This document shows positions 12,380 through 25,500 of a stretch of 64,000 nt of DNA, one piece after another. The stretch spans positions 22,205,908 through 22,269,907 of the forward strand of contig JAAONU010000019.1 of the NCBI GenBank assembly GCA_012932295.1. The letters run 5' to 3'. The notes under the pieces are model-generated. The model was not told the DNA's origin. It was given only the letters and a program-made list of their open reading frames with translations, and did not search any database. Both the position numbers and the translations under genes were made by a program. The stretch comes from Cyclina sinensis (taxonomy: Eukaryota > Mollusca > Bivalvia > Venerida > Veneridae). Numbering within the stretch: the first letter of the stretch is position 1; every line of letters starts with the position of its first letter.

Positions 12380-13730
12380 TAATTTCATGTTTATTGAAGT
12401 TAGACGCCAGTTTTTCTATATTCTAGTTAACATTTTTTCGGTAACGATATTTTCTTTCTTCTCTTAATTTCGAAGTGCGCCATAGTTCATACTGACGTTA
12501 CTGTGGTGACTATATCGGCGGTTTATGTGTAGAAATATGATTTGAACTTAAAAGATTAAATAGTTTAGACCCCGATGAAATTTTATATGTACGAAAAATG
12601 TTGAAATAACGGCGTTGTCCTATTACTTTCCGGACAAGCATTGTATTTTAAATTTTCTTTAAAAGGTAGCAGGTCTTCATTCAGACAGAACAGTTAAGAT
12701 TTTAAAGAAGAAACATTTATGACGGAGGAAACCCCAACCAAATTGCCATGTTATGACCACGCAGGGTTTATTTTAACATCATGGTTCACCATAGATCTTC
12801 TTTAACCTTTCAACTGCAGCTGTAAGTAGTTTCATTCGAAATATTATCTTTAACTCATCTGAATTTTCTCAGGCTTCTGCTGTTTTTTTTTTAATCTTGT
12901 TTGTAGAATATATTGATAGATTCATTTCAAGAGTAATTTTTGTAGAGGACTGTTGGCTGTATCCTTCTTCAGTCTTTTCTCAGAAAACTTCACAGGAAGT
13001 TTGAATGCATGAACACCATCCTTTAAAGTCAAAATACTTTAGATATGGGTGAACAAAACTACAAAATCAGTAATTGCTCCTTTTTTGAGTTACTTGTTTT
13101 AAAAAATTTTGTGAGGAAAAATGAAGCAAAGGATACAGAAAATTAGCTTTGAGTATAGGACATATAGACATGTAGACATTGTATGTTTTTCACAGTCATG
13201 TTGTCTCTGAAGGCTATTTTCATTAATATGTGCATAAATATGCAGTAGATGTTTCTTCGACAATATTTCTTGTTTTGCTTTTGATTATACTCCTAATTAA
13301 TTGTCAAAGCATTGCAGTGTTTATAAAAAAAACAACATGTTGTTGCAGTGCCATAAAACAGAAGAACTTGTTACATGCACAGTTTTCTCAACCCTATCTA
13401 GATACTTGTACATGTAGATTTTCATTTTTACAGCGACAGGTACTTACAGTGCCCAGATCACTGCTGTTTGGTGCTCAGGCTGATCAACAATTTCCAGACT
13501 CGAAATATAAAGGATAAACAAAACTCAAACCTTAAGTGTGAAACTTTTCAAAAGTAAAAGTTTGTTCATATAGGTTTGACAATATGAGAACTTTTGAGTG
13601 TTATGACTACAAGCATTGTCTTGTAATGTTAAAATTAGAATAAATATCAACTTAACATATTAATGAAAATGGAAAAGGGCTCAGGTTAATACATATGAGT
13701 TGATGAATGTGTTATCTTAGGCTGGTCTGT
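12380..13730. other. Intergenic sequence, nothing recognised
   Basis: AT-rich. A 95-codon plus-strand frame at 13,230-13,517 has a hydrophobic start but no homology that I recognise and no splice context. Confidence 0.4.
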
Positions 13731-13734
13731 TCAA

Positions 13735-14100
13735 AAGGTATTGAATTTAGTAAATCTAAGAATCTTTGGTTATTAATAAAGCATATTTTAGGACTTTTGA
13801 CATACCTATCTTAAAGATATACGATGGGTCTAAGAATTCTTATTTGAAAACTACTAAATCTAAGAATCTTTGGTAGGTAATAAAGCATATTTTAGTACTT
13901 TTGACAGATCTATCTTAAAGATATACGATGGTTCTAAGAATTCTTATTTGAAAACTCTTAAAGATGAACGATGGGTCTAAGAATTCTTATTTGAAAGCTC
14001 TTAAGATGAACCATGGGTCTAAGAATTTTTATTTGAAAGCTCTTAAGATGAACGATGGGTCTAAGAATCTTTATTTGATAGCGCTTTAAGATGGACGGTG
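13735..14100. repeat. Two-level minisatellite upstream of the ENPP remnant
   Basis: A unit of about 117 bp occurs twice (AAATCTAAGAATCTTTGG near 13,753 and 13,856). It is followed by about four copies of a 40-44 bp unit with GATGGGTCTAAGAATTCTTA (near 13,840, 13,928, 13,970, 14,012, 14,054). Confidence 0.85.
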
Positions 14101-14817
14101 ACATGTTCTTTTTATTATGTTTTTAGAATGTCCTTATAAATATCTACAACTTATCAGTTTTCTATGAATTTGTATTTATTATGCCACTACTACTATTTTT
14201 TTCTGCTGAAATTTGAATAAAAAGTGGTGATTTTTTCTTAATTGTGGGCTTAATAGGATAATTAATTGCAATTTAAAATTGGATACCAAAGTAAAACCTT
14301 TATCTTTTTCTAAATACTGTTTTGTTTCTCGGGTCTATACCTTTAAACTGAGAAGGTTTTACATGACAGACATTCGTAAAAATAAATATGCGCAAAGATA
14401 CTGAAATAATGTGGTGTTCGAAATTTCAAACGTGGGTGATGAAGGCGTTTGTTTATATACGCAGAGATTGAAGTGACTTTGATAATATCATGTCTTAACA
14501 CAAAACAACCCTGACATTGTCCTATATCTATGCAGCGACTTGCCTCTTATCTTCTAAGCATTCCTTTTGAACCATTTACTTAAAATTTGTTAGTGAGTAT
14601 AACGTTTTATTCGTTAATCTTAGTACTAGATATTTTCAATTTTTCTTGAGTGACGCTAGAATGAAATTTTTTCGCTTCTTTCTCAGACTATAGTCACGAA
14701 GATCATTATTCTTGACTGAAGGATATATATGCTGCGGAGAGTCATTGTTCACTATTAAGAAAATTGCTTCTGTAACGCGTCAGAGATTCAACTTGTCGAG
14801 CTATAGCATCTGTAATA

Positions 14818-17319
14818 ATGAGCAAGTGTCAGAGTGTATGCGCTTTGCTTGTATTCGTGTTCACTCCTTGTGGAGCATCTCTGCCGAAACTTATACTGAT
14901 ATCAATGGATGGATTCAAACATGATTATCTAGACTTGATCCCAAAAGCAGAGACGGAGAATTTCCAGCATTTTATCAGAAACGGAGTGAAAGCCAAGGCC
15001 ATAATGAACGTGTTTCCTACAAACACTTATCCAAACCACTACACCCTGATCACCGGGCTGTACCCAGAGAGCCATGGAATTGTACACAATGTATTCTATG
15101 ATCAAGTTTGGAAAGAGTACTTCGATTTCGACAACAGAAGAGACAACGTCGATCCATTCTGGTACGACGTAGGGGCAGAGCCAATTTATGTCACAAATAA
15201 GAAATGGGGAGGCTCAACAGGTTCTATGGTGTGGCCAGCGCCAGGATTGGTAAAGTGAAAGGCATAGGACCAGACAGGCTGATTCCTGGAGCGGATTCCT
15301 GGACTGAAATAAATAACACTGAAATAGTAGAAACTTTAATTAACTGGTTCTATGATGCGAATCCAGTTAATTTAGGGCTGCTATATTTCCTCGAACCGGA
15401 CGTGACTGCTCATGATACAGGGGCAGCTTCTAAAAATGTAACAGATTATATCAAAGGAGAGTTAAACAATGTTCTTGGGTATTTGATCCGAAGATTGAAA
15501 GAAGTTGGTCTTTATGACGAAATATGTAAACTCCTCTTGGTATCAAACTGGATAACCAATCTTCCAAAGCCAAGTCGTAGTACATATGTTCCCAGCAGAA
15601 GGTTTGTACATGGCTTGTCCGACTTATCGGACCTCTAAGCTGGAGTTCCTGGGAAATACTGTTTTAATCTTTTGATAAAGAATGATAAAATGATGGCGTT
15701 TATAGTGCAGAAGATAATATTGTAAAAACTATCAGTAAGTGCTATGGTGGTGTAAAATAGGTTTTTTTCATAAGCAATATTTAGATACGACATACCGTGT
15801 CAAAGAAACCGATTGTATGTTTTACTGACGATATATATAAATCATGTCATACAGTATTATAGTAAACGGGCGAAGATTTCTACAGCCTAAAGTGAACACA
15901 ATAATGGCTCGTCATTAACAGTAGAACGATCTTTTTTTTCTTGACTTGTTGGGGGTGGTCTGACATTGGTTCTTTCAAATTATTGTTTTTAATATGACTT
16001 TGAAAAAAAACAGTTTTACTATATCGAAATTTAACTGTATAAAAGTTTAGGAATATGTTTAGCTTTGCACGGTATCCTCTAGGTACACTATTCCAGTAAA
16101 ATCTGTGTCATTTTTTAATGCAAAAATGGTAATAAAATTATCTCTTGTACCATTTTAGGACAAGAGGATAACATATTGAAGGCACTGAACAATGTACCGT
16201 ACCTGAAGGTGTACAAGAAAGGGGACAGTGCCCTTGCCAAACTACATTACAGCTCCAGCGAGAGAATACCCCCGATTGTACTCACAGGGTCGGAGGAGGG
16301 CGTGGTCATTTTTCGGAAAGAAGAATACAGAGATGCTATGAAATATGGTAAATAATAAGATAAACATTTGCACACATAATCGTATAGACAGATCTCTCTG
16401 AATGTGCTTTCAGTTACAAAATATTTATTGATAAATCAGCACATTTGCTATTTGTAGCTCTACCCTTCATAATTTTTTAGTCATTGCGCTTTGTTATTTT
16501 CAAGTATAATTTTTGTCCGGAGCATAACTCAAAAAGTATTTGAGATATCACTTGAAACTTCATAGATGGATAGATCTCATTGAGAGAGAATGTGCACTGC
16601 ACAAGACTGATAACTCTAATCTTCATGTTTTTTACTTATTGCCTTTTATTATTTTTCATGCATAATTTTTGTCCGAAGCGTAACTCAGAAACTATTTGAG
16701 ATATCAGCCTTAAACTCTACCCTTCATAATTTTTTAGTTATTGTTCTTTGTGGATATATTTCATTGAGGAGGAGTACAGAGCAAATGAATAATAACTCTA
16801 CCTTTCATTATTTTTGAGTAATTGCCCTTTGTATGTTGATATTTTTAGCTATTGCACTTCATAGGTTGATAGATCTCACGTGGGAGGAGTGCTGTGCACA
16901 ATAATGATAACTCAGCAAACACATTCGGCGGGGGATGGTCATGTCACTTTGGCTCTTGTATATTTGATTGTGCACAGGTTTGGTAAAATGTATGGTGTGT
17001 TTTGTGCTTCTATTTAATCTGTGACCAATTCACCTTTTTTGTACAATCAACAGTTGGTTTCCACGGATATGATCCTTATTTGGTACCGGACATGCGACCT
17101 TTCTTCATAGCTATGGGCCCGGCCTTCAAAAAGGGCTATGTGTCAGAACAGTTCAACTCTGTGGACGTTAACCCGCTAATGTGCCATATACTGGGGATCG
17201 AACCTGCACCAAACAACGGCTCGCTTGAAGATGTTAAAAACCTTCTGAAAGCGGACTACATACCAAGGAGAACATCTACAACTGATACTAGTTATTGCAG
17301 CTTCTTACTTTGTATTTAA
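14818..17319 (+). pseudogene. ENPP-family nucleotide pyrophosphatase/phosphodiesterase remnant
   Basis: Three exons: 14818-15601, 16159-16347 (phase 1 on both sides) and 17054-17319, the last ending in TAA. Family marks: a signal peptide at the start; ISMDGF with a metal-binding Asp; FPTNTYPNHYTLITGLYPES with the nucleophile Thr; EPDVTAHDTG with further metal ligands; LHYSSSERIPPI; FHGYDP with a ligand His; [20 protein letters not shown]. Intact members hydrolyse phosphodiester or pyrophosphate bonds of extracellular nucleotides or lipids using two zinc ions. Damage: a frameshift at about 15250-15256; the D-H-G-M site before TNLP replaced by N-W-I, losing two zinc ligands; about 25 residues missing after TNLPKP; and a second frame change at 15570-15589 before the FPAEG exon end. 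Exons 2 and 3 remain open and join in frame. An assembly error could explain one frameshift, not all four lesions. Confidence 0.88.
16440..16880. repeat. Degenerate repeats in ENPP intron 2
   Basis: Units of roughly 190 bp share ATAATTTTTGTCCG.AGC.TAACTC and TTTGAGATATCA (near 16,508 and 16,668) and CATAATTTTTTAGT (near 16,469 and 16,727). The word TCCGGAGCATAACT links them to the array family at 46.6 and 60.4 kb. Confidence 0.6.
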
Positions 17320-17675
17320 AATTATTGATTATTCATGCGGAATAATGCTATTTAGTTTCGTATGACACACATTATAACCCTCTGTACATCTATATAGTCT
17401 GCATATGGTCTTCACTGTTGGTTCTTATGTCAGTAAGTTTTCAGTCAATACCACTTTTAATTGTAAAAATATGAATGATGTACAAGTTCGTTTCGGATTT
17501 ACAGCAGGGTAATGTATATTACAGATTTTAAGTATTCACTAATTTCAGATTTCTAGTATTCACATTTTCACAGTTTTTTATTTTTACAAATTATTTATTA
17601 TTTATTGTTTGGTGTTTATTTTACAGGAAAAATATTCTTAAGAGATCAAACCTGTAGCTAAAGTGTCAGCAGTAG

Positions 17676-17732
17676 ACCATCCATCCATCCATCCATCCAT
17701 CCATCCATCTATCTATCTATCTATCTATCTAT
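17676..17732. repeat. (CATC)n(TATC)n microsatellite
   Basis: About seven CATC then six TATC units, 360 bp downstream of the ENPP stop. Confidence 0.95.
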
Positions 17733-18292
17733 GTTTATTTGATGTTCAGAATAAAAATGTAATCAACTTATTGAACTCTGCTGAATGTCAATGAAAAAGG
17801 CATTTTTCTTGCTCTTATAAAAGCGTCCAAATGTGTTACTGGTGCCATGGTTACTGACGGAAATGGTGGCGTCGTCAAGTCAAGTTCGTTGCACGGTTTA
17901 TGTATATTTATGGTCCTTAATCAGGTAATCAACATTTCAAAGAATTTTTAAACAAGTATTTAACTTTGCTTTATACATTAGTAATTAAATAATTACAGTC
18001 CTGTGTATATCCTTTGAATGCAAGGTCTGTGATCAATTGTATGGAGACATGGATGTCAAAACGAACTTTCTGTGAATAATACCAACAGTATTTCGCAGAA
18101 ACATGCTATTGCATTGTTTCGATATACGTCAATGACTTGAACTGATATCATTTCATTGTTCACAGAGGAAAAAATCAACTCTTAGTACTTTACAATGACA
18201 GTACTAAATGTTGCTTTCGTAACAAACTAAAATACTTGCAAGCTATTTATTTCCATGTGAATGTCTTAACGTTATTCTTTCAGTTCCAGATA

Positions 18293-18812
18293 TGGTTTGA
18301 CTGAGAGTCACATCGCTGAATATCTTAACTTTCCTCGGATGGTTTGACTGAGGGTCACATCGCTGAATATCTTAACTTTCCTCGGATGGTTTGACTGAGG
18401 GTCACATCGCTGAATATCTTAACTTTCCTCGGATGGTTTGACTGAGGGTCACATCGCTGAATATCTTAACTTTTCTCGGATGGTTTGACTGAGGGTCACA
18501 TCGCTGAATATCTTAACTTTCCTCGGATGGTTTGACTGAGAGTCACATCGCTGAATATCTTAACTTTCCTCGGATGGTTTGAATGAGGGTCACATCGCTG
18601 AATATCTTAACTTTCCTCGGATGGTTTGACTGAGGGTCACATCGCTGAATATCTTAACTTTCCTCGGATGGTTTGACTGAGGGTCACATCGCTGAATATC
18701 TTAACTTTCCTCGGATGATTTGACTGAGGGTCACATCGCTGAATATCTTAACTTTCTTCGGATGGTTTGACTGAGGGTCACATCGCTGAATATCTTAACT
18801 TTCCTCGGATCG
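18293..18812. repeat. 47-bp minisatellite, 11 near-identical copies
   Basis: The unit begins GGTTTGACTGAGGGTCACAT and continues CGCTGAATATCTTAACTTTC. Copies differ by one or two bases, so the array is young or recently homogenised. Confidence 0.97.
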
Positions 18813-18814
18813 TT

Positions 18815-19560
18815 ATCCAGATGGGAAACAAAAACTACCTAATCGGGTAATCGTCAAAATTGAGAAAAAAACTGACGATTTTTAGCGATATTAAATTTTG
18901 CACACATTCTTTGATGGAATTTATCAGTTAAAAATGTTACATTCTGCCATAAATCTAGAGCATTAAACGGAATTTATTCTGTATATAGATTTCCATGTTT
19001 TTTTAAACATACTTTTCCATGCCGTTGTCGCAAAACTATACGACATACTTTAACCCGCTCACTTTTCCCAAATAAATATTTCATATTTTTGTTTTTCGAA
19101 AATGAACAGTAAGCAGTGTAATTTATAAGTTCAATCAAAACTTGATAATTATTTTTTCTACTCTACTCAACATTTTGACATCAGACTTCAACTACTTTCA
19201 CATGTCTTGCACATACGTTCTTCTGCAAGTGAGTGTTTACATGTATAATAAAATATCATGCTCTAGGTGTTTCTTTTATTCAATTCGCTACTTAAAATAC
19301 TTTTTATCTTTTATTCAATTCGCTGCTTAAAATACTTTTTATCAATATACAGTAAAACCTTTCATTACAGTTAAAAATTAGATATATTATAATCAGAAAA
19401 TCTTCTTATTTTGTTCGCCCAATTGAATTGCAAACTCATCCAGAAATGTCTGACGTATAAACACGGTCATTTGTAATTGATGAACAGTAATATTTGCGAA
19501 ATTCTAAAACTCTCGAAAAGACAAAAAAAAATAATCATTTGAGAAATTTCTGATTTTACA
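18815..19560. other. 3' region of P450 copy 2; contains a 38-bp tandem duplication
   Basis: TTTTATTCAATTCGCTACTT and its following bases are duplicated at about 19,271-19,345. On the minus strand each copy supplies an AATAAA hexamer about 250-290 bp after the P450 stop, so they are candidate polyadenylation signals. Nothing else recognised. Confidence 0.5.
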
Positions 19561-19567
19561 TAACATA

Positions 19568-22500
19568 TTAAATCCTTTCTTTGGCGACACATTTGAACGG
19601 TTTAGCTCTCAGAGTAAGTCCCATATTGAAATTCTGAGAGAGTCTTGGATCACAAGGTACAGCGCAATCTGGTGGAAACTCGAACCTCCAGTGTTGTAGC
19701 AGGGTGGCAAGGTGTATGAAGTAATATTCTCGTGCAATATTTTCTGTCGTGCATTTACGCTTTCCACATCCGTAAGGCATCAGACTGAAATGTTAAAAAG
19801 TTACTTTGATTCCATTTTAGCGAGTAAACAACTCAATTTCTGCAAACATTGATAAGTCACAATAATGTATAAGGAAACTTACAATGATTTTTTGTCTTCC
19901 AAATAACGGAAGAGTGCAACAATCTCGACCAGGGATTTTTTTAATGTTTTTAAACACAGTAGAAAAAATAATAATGAAGAGAAATCAAAATACTCCACTA
20001 ACTGGAGCTTGCAAGACAAAATCTTCATCAATGACGCCATCTTTATCGTCATGAATTGATTTGTTTAAATATATTTAAATTTGTTAGTAAAATTTGTAAA
20101 GAAAAAAATCAAACTGCCCCGTTACACTGGTACTGTATTATGATTTTGTGTACTTTTTGTAATGTTTTTTTCTCTTATATAGTATACAGAAGTAATGCGT
20201 TGTTTAAATTGAAATGTTTTGATAAACTTAATTACATATCCTACTCTAAGGAAATTTGGCGTCAATTTTGGAAACAAAATGTCAGTGCTATTTTTACATG
20301 TCAAGGTAAAAACTTTTATTCCATATACGCTAGGAGGCGGCGTCGAACAAATGTTAGTCATGTTTTTCAAAGATATTAGCATCGTGCCACTTGCAGCAGT
20401 ATTCCGTCACAATTATATGGAATAAAGGGAGATTACTCCGAAGGAAAGTCATATATGTACGTGTGCACAACGACTCACAGAGTGTCTGGTATAAATTCAG
20501 TCTGACGTTCTAATTCATTACCTACACTCTTACAACTTTGAGCAGGCATATTAATATTAGTCCTTTTCTCGACTTTACTGCCTGAATCTTAAAACAGAAG
20601 GTTTTAACTTGAAATGTAATGTTGCATGCACATCTTACAGTAGTTTAGTAACCGTTTGCTATCTAAAACTTGTTTTCTGTATCCTTTCACTTTTCTTTCC
20701 GAAACCACTAAGTATTGATGTATGTATAAAACAAAATATACATATAGCATATTATTCTGAGGGAAATACTACAGTCTTCCGAGATACTTAAAGAAATGAT
20801 ATACCTTTTCATCAGAACACTGTCTTTTTCAAGTAATCTTCCTTTTTCATCAAGAAACCTCTCCGGCCAAAATTTCCATGGATGATCCCATATCTCCTCG
20901 TTGTGGTGAAGGTACCAGATGTTACCTAGGACCTGCATAATGTAAAATGATGTTAGTTACTTCTTTAGTTTACATCATTTGGGAAGTTCTGACAACTTCT
21001 ACTACCCCCATTTCATGACTGCTGCCTGGGTTCAAACCATTGCATGCGCCAAAAGTGTGAAGTACGGAAAGTCACTGGGGACTCTCACCCTGGTGGAATT
21101 CGAACTAGAGACCTCCAGATCTCGAGAGTCCGGCATTCGATTCCTGATATCATTAAAGATATTTAAGTGATATTTGTTAGAGAATGACGTTTCCAAATCA
21201 AACGGCAACATTCTTGTAACACGAAGCTAGAAAATGTTTTTAATTATCACCTGAGCCTTACATATAACTTTGAAGTCAAACGGCCATTAAACACCTTTGT
21301 CACTTACAGTACTATTTGCTGCTATGTCATAACCTTCAAATTCCACGTGTTTGTGACAAGCGTGAGGAACAAGGAAAGGCATTGTGGTCAAATACCGTTC
21401 CATTTCCATTTCGAACGCCTTAAAGAATGTACATTTCTCCCTGTCAGAAACTGTCGGTGGATTGCCTCGACCGACCACCAGGTCCAGCTCCTCTTGTATC
21501 TTACTCTGGTATTCAGGATAGTTCAGCAACACCAACATGGCATTTGTCAAGGCAGCACAAGGCATCACCAGTCCTGCATTAAATATGATTCTTTGATATT
21601 ACAATGTTTTATAAACTTGCAATTTGTGAGGCGAAAAACAACGGGTGCTTAGCTGGACCCAGGACTGGCTTTCATAATTATAAATGCGTTGGTACTTTGA
21701 TTGTTAACAAAACTGCAAAATTAAACGAATTAACACATGTTTACAAATCTCTTTATCCCTGTAGTACACTGTTTACCAATTTTCTTCCAGCATCCGTAGT
21801 TCCTGTTTATATATGCCAAAACTGTTTCCTGAAATAACAGTTAATAGATACGTGCGAAATCATATCAGCATTCCAATACTGAACGAAAACAAGCTTCAGT
21901 CATGTATTTTATCATGTCTCACTTGCATCGTAATGTTATTACGCAGTGTTAGAATGTGAAACAACGTAAAAGACTGACCTGCGCCGACAGTTTCGAACAT
22001 CTGAGCGATAATTCTGTCATCAGTGAACACGATATCACTTGAAGCGGCTAGCTGTGCCTTCTGTACGCTCAGATAGTAGTCAACGAGGCCACGGACTTCT
22101 TTCGAGAGATGTGTTTTCTTAAAATAGATTATAACAGTTAGTTCCTACGATTATTCTGTTTAATTATTTTTTAATTCAGTTGAGGTTTTAATGTTACTCA
22201 CAAATCTGTATGATTTGAAGAAATGCTAAAGTTTGATACACTAAATTGAAGCATAAGTCAAATTTACATGAACCTGGTTGTGGTTGTGCATAAATACATT
22301 ATACTTTGCACATAGATGGTCTTAAATACAAACTGTATCAAATCTGGCGGCCTGATGATGCTGTCATTTGGTTTGGCGTTCACTGTAACCCCTGACGAAT
22401 ATTTTATAACGATCATTAAATCATTTTCTTCTTTTTTCTCATTCTAAAACATCTTTACTATCCTCGTCGAGTCATCCTTCTCCATACCGGACAAAATCAT

Positions 22501-25500
22501 GACATGGTTAGTACAAACTGTATGTAATAATGTAATATACCATTTCATTTTTCAGATCACAACATTCGAATATTCTTGACAAAGTTAGCACTATTAAAGA
22601 AGCTAAATAGACAACTGTTCAGGTAATAACGTTTAAACAATTATCACATTAAAAGATCGGGTGAAAATAAATACTAAATTATTTTTACTGACACGACATA
22701 ACTGTTTAAGATTGAATTGCTATTACATGTACTAATATCTAATATACTCTCTCAGGGACTCACAATACCTTTATGCCATAGAAGAATCTTTGTGCCAGTT
22801 TTGCATGGTTCTTCTCTGCCTGCCTGAACTTTCTGCCGTACTTTCCGGGAAGGAACCGTAAAAATGGAAAATGTGTCATGACACTGTCTACATGCGAGTT
22901 CATAAAGAAATCTGCCCCTCTCAAGTCGTCCCAAAAGAGGTTACATTCGGGATCATCGTCAGAAAATGGTTTTCCATTTAACTTCAATCAGAAAAACTTA
23001 CGTATTATTATAAAAAAAAACCGAAGCATTACATAAAAATATAGTTTTGACTGATAATTGCTTGGCAGTGTTATATTTATGCATAATAAGTTGAATGATG
23101 AATTATCGTATTATAAGTTAGTAAAGCGGTGCGCCCCCTTGGAAGTGTGCCTCTTTAAATGTGCCAGACTTTTCCTACAAGTATCCTTTAAAATATAACA
23201 ATTTGACGATTTATATTGTCTTTACGAAAGTTGCCGTTGTGTAATGTAAGCTTACAATTCATCCAGGTTTAATTATAACTTAACTTAACTTAACTTAATA
23301 ATATTTTATTGCAGTTTCGACATTTGTATAAACAGAGAAACATAAATCGAAAAAATGTGCAAATGGATTGGGCTACAAGTTTTAACAACATTAGGAACAG
23401 CCCTTTCCTAAGTGTCTGTTTTATAGTCTATATAACCGATTTAGTAATTATACAATCGAAATTGAGAAAATATGTTTTAGTCAATAGAGAAGAAGGAACA
23501 AAAAGCAGGAGGAAAGAAAGAAACCTAAAGGCAAAATACTAGAATTTAATAAATGAGGATTAAATCAACAATAAGATAGAAGGAATTGCTCCAAAAAAAA
23601 AAAAAAAAAAGACTGTGCTACGCTGCCCCAACATCTCAAACCCTCCAACCGATGCCATACATTTAATGTCAATACCGATGGCGGGATACAACAAAAATGT
23701 AAAAATGATATGTCAAAAAATATCACAGATATTACTTAAATCTTTCTGTTCGCTTTATAAATTTCTGTATTTCAATAAAAATATATGCATTTTCTTCCCC
23801 TGAAAGAGTTTCTTTACCAAATAATAAGTCATGTAATGTTAGAGGTTGAAAAATAAACGTAGACTGGTACAAAATATATCTATGACGAGTAAATCTGGAA
23901 CAAACTAGGAAGTAATGGTTAGCATCTTCACAAGGACTTCCACAGTCACAAAGAGAGTTCTGCCTAATATGATTTCGAAATAGATCATCGTTTAGATCAC
24001 TACATTGATTTCTAATTCTTGCATGATAAACAGAAAACGTTCTGTCACCGCTAAAAAACCATTTTGGAACAATAGGTGGTTTAAAGTGATTTTTAAGGTT
24101 TGCTTTGAAACTTGAGAGACTTGGTGAGTTTTTTATTTCATTATCAAATTCGTTCCACAACTTAACAGAAGAAGGAATTACTGATTTGGAAAAAATTTCT
24201 AAGCGTCTTGGAACAGTGACATAGTTAGGGTTGAATCTTAAATTGTAAGAAATAGTTTCTTGTATTGTAGGCGGAAATAAATCTGAAAGATATTCTGGCA
24301 AAAACCCACGTTTTTCTTTATACACTAAAATTAGCTTTTGCATTTTGCGTCGATCAGATAGCGATATCCAACCAATTTCAGTTAAGAGTTTTTCAATGGA
24401 TACTGAGCGTGTTAGACCAGTTACGGTTCGTGCAGCTTCATACTGAAGTTTTTCTAAAGATTCTTTATCGCGTATAGTACAGTTGTCCCACACAATTGAA
24501 GCATATTCTAGTATTGGTCTTAAATATGACACATAAATTTGGTTAAGCGTTGCACGATTTAACCTGAACTTGAGCATTTGCATAGATCCTAGAACTTTGG
24601 AAGCAGAAGAAATTATGTTAGTGATGTGTTCGTGCCATGAACCATCCTTGCTTAGAGTTACACCGAGATGTTTATGGCTTCCAACAAAGGTAAGCTCAAT
24701 ATTTTGAAAACTCAAATTAGGAAGGTCTCTTTCTGCAAGCGAGAAGGCTACTACCTCTGTTTTAGAGGGGTTAAAATTTACCAACCACTGTTTTGACCAG
24801 TTAGAAATCTTTTGGAGATCGGAGTTTAACCTTGATTCTATAAGTTGTTTATTCGTGGAAGATACTGCAAGTGAACAATCGTCAGCAAATAATCTAGTGG
24901 AGCTTTCTAAAGTGTCAGCAATATCATTAACGTAGATAAGAAACAAAAGAGGTCCTAGAACTGAGCCCTGTGGAACACCTGCAGTTATATATTTAATTTC
25001 AGAAAAGGATGACCCGATAAATACTCGTTGATGCCTGTAGCTTAAGTAATTTTCAATCCATCTATTTAGTTTACCAATGATTCCGTATTGTTTTAGTTTG
25101 AATAACAGTCCAAGATGCCAAACTCTGTCGAAAACCAGTATTGAGATGGGTTACTTGTTGATAAATCAAAAAGCGATCGCTCTAAATTATTAAAAAATAG
25201 TTCTTGTGCATGTTTTTTCATGTTATTGACCTTGTTTCTTAACCGTTTGTATATTAACCAATCATTATGTTTATTAGTACTAACTGCTTTTAATTTCTGT
25301 CTGTCTCGTTTTCGGGAGAATCTACGTATTTCCGAGTTGTAATTATAATCAAAATTATCAGAAGAAATCGTTGAAAATTAAGTATATTTTTGGACGAGAG
25401 CCAACATGTTAAGAAACCATTTGCAGTTTTACCACATTAATGAATTTAATTGTCTATATTAAGATAATTTCGTCTTATTTACGTTTATATGAATGCCTAG

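Noticed and set aside
13230..13517. Small secreted or membrane protein
   Set aside because: Hydrophobic stretch only; AT-rich DNA often gives such frames, and no exon boundaries support it.
14712..14924. Alternative upstream frame before the ENPP start
   Set aside because: It overlaps the signal-peptide exon in another frame and has no domain.
18293..18812. CRISPR-like array of regularly spaced repeats
   Set aside because: Units are head-to-tail with no unique spacers, and the DNA is eukaryotic.
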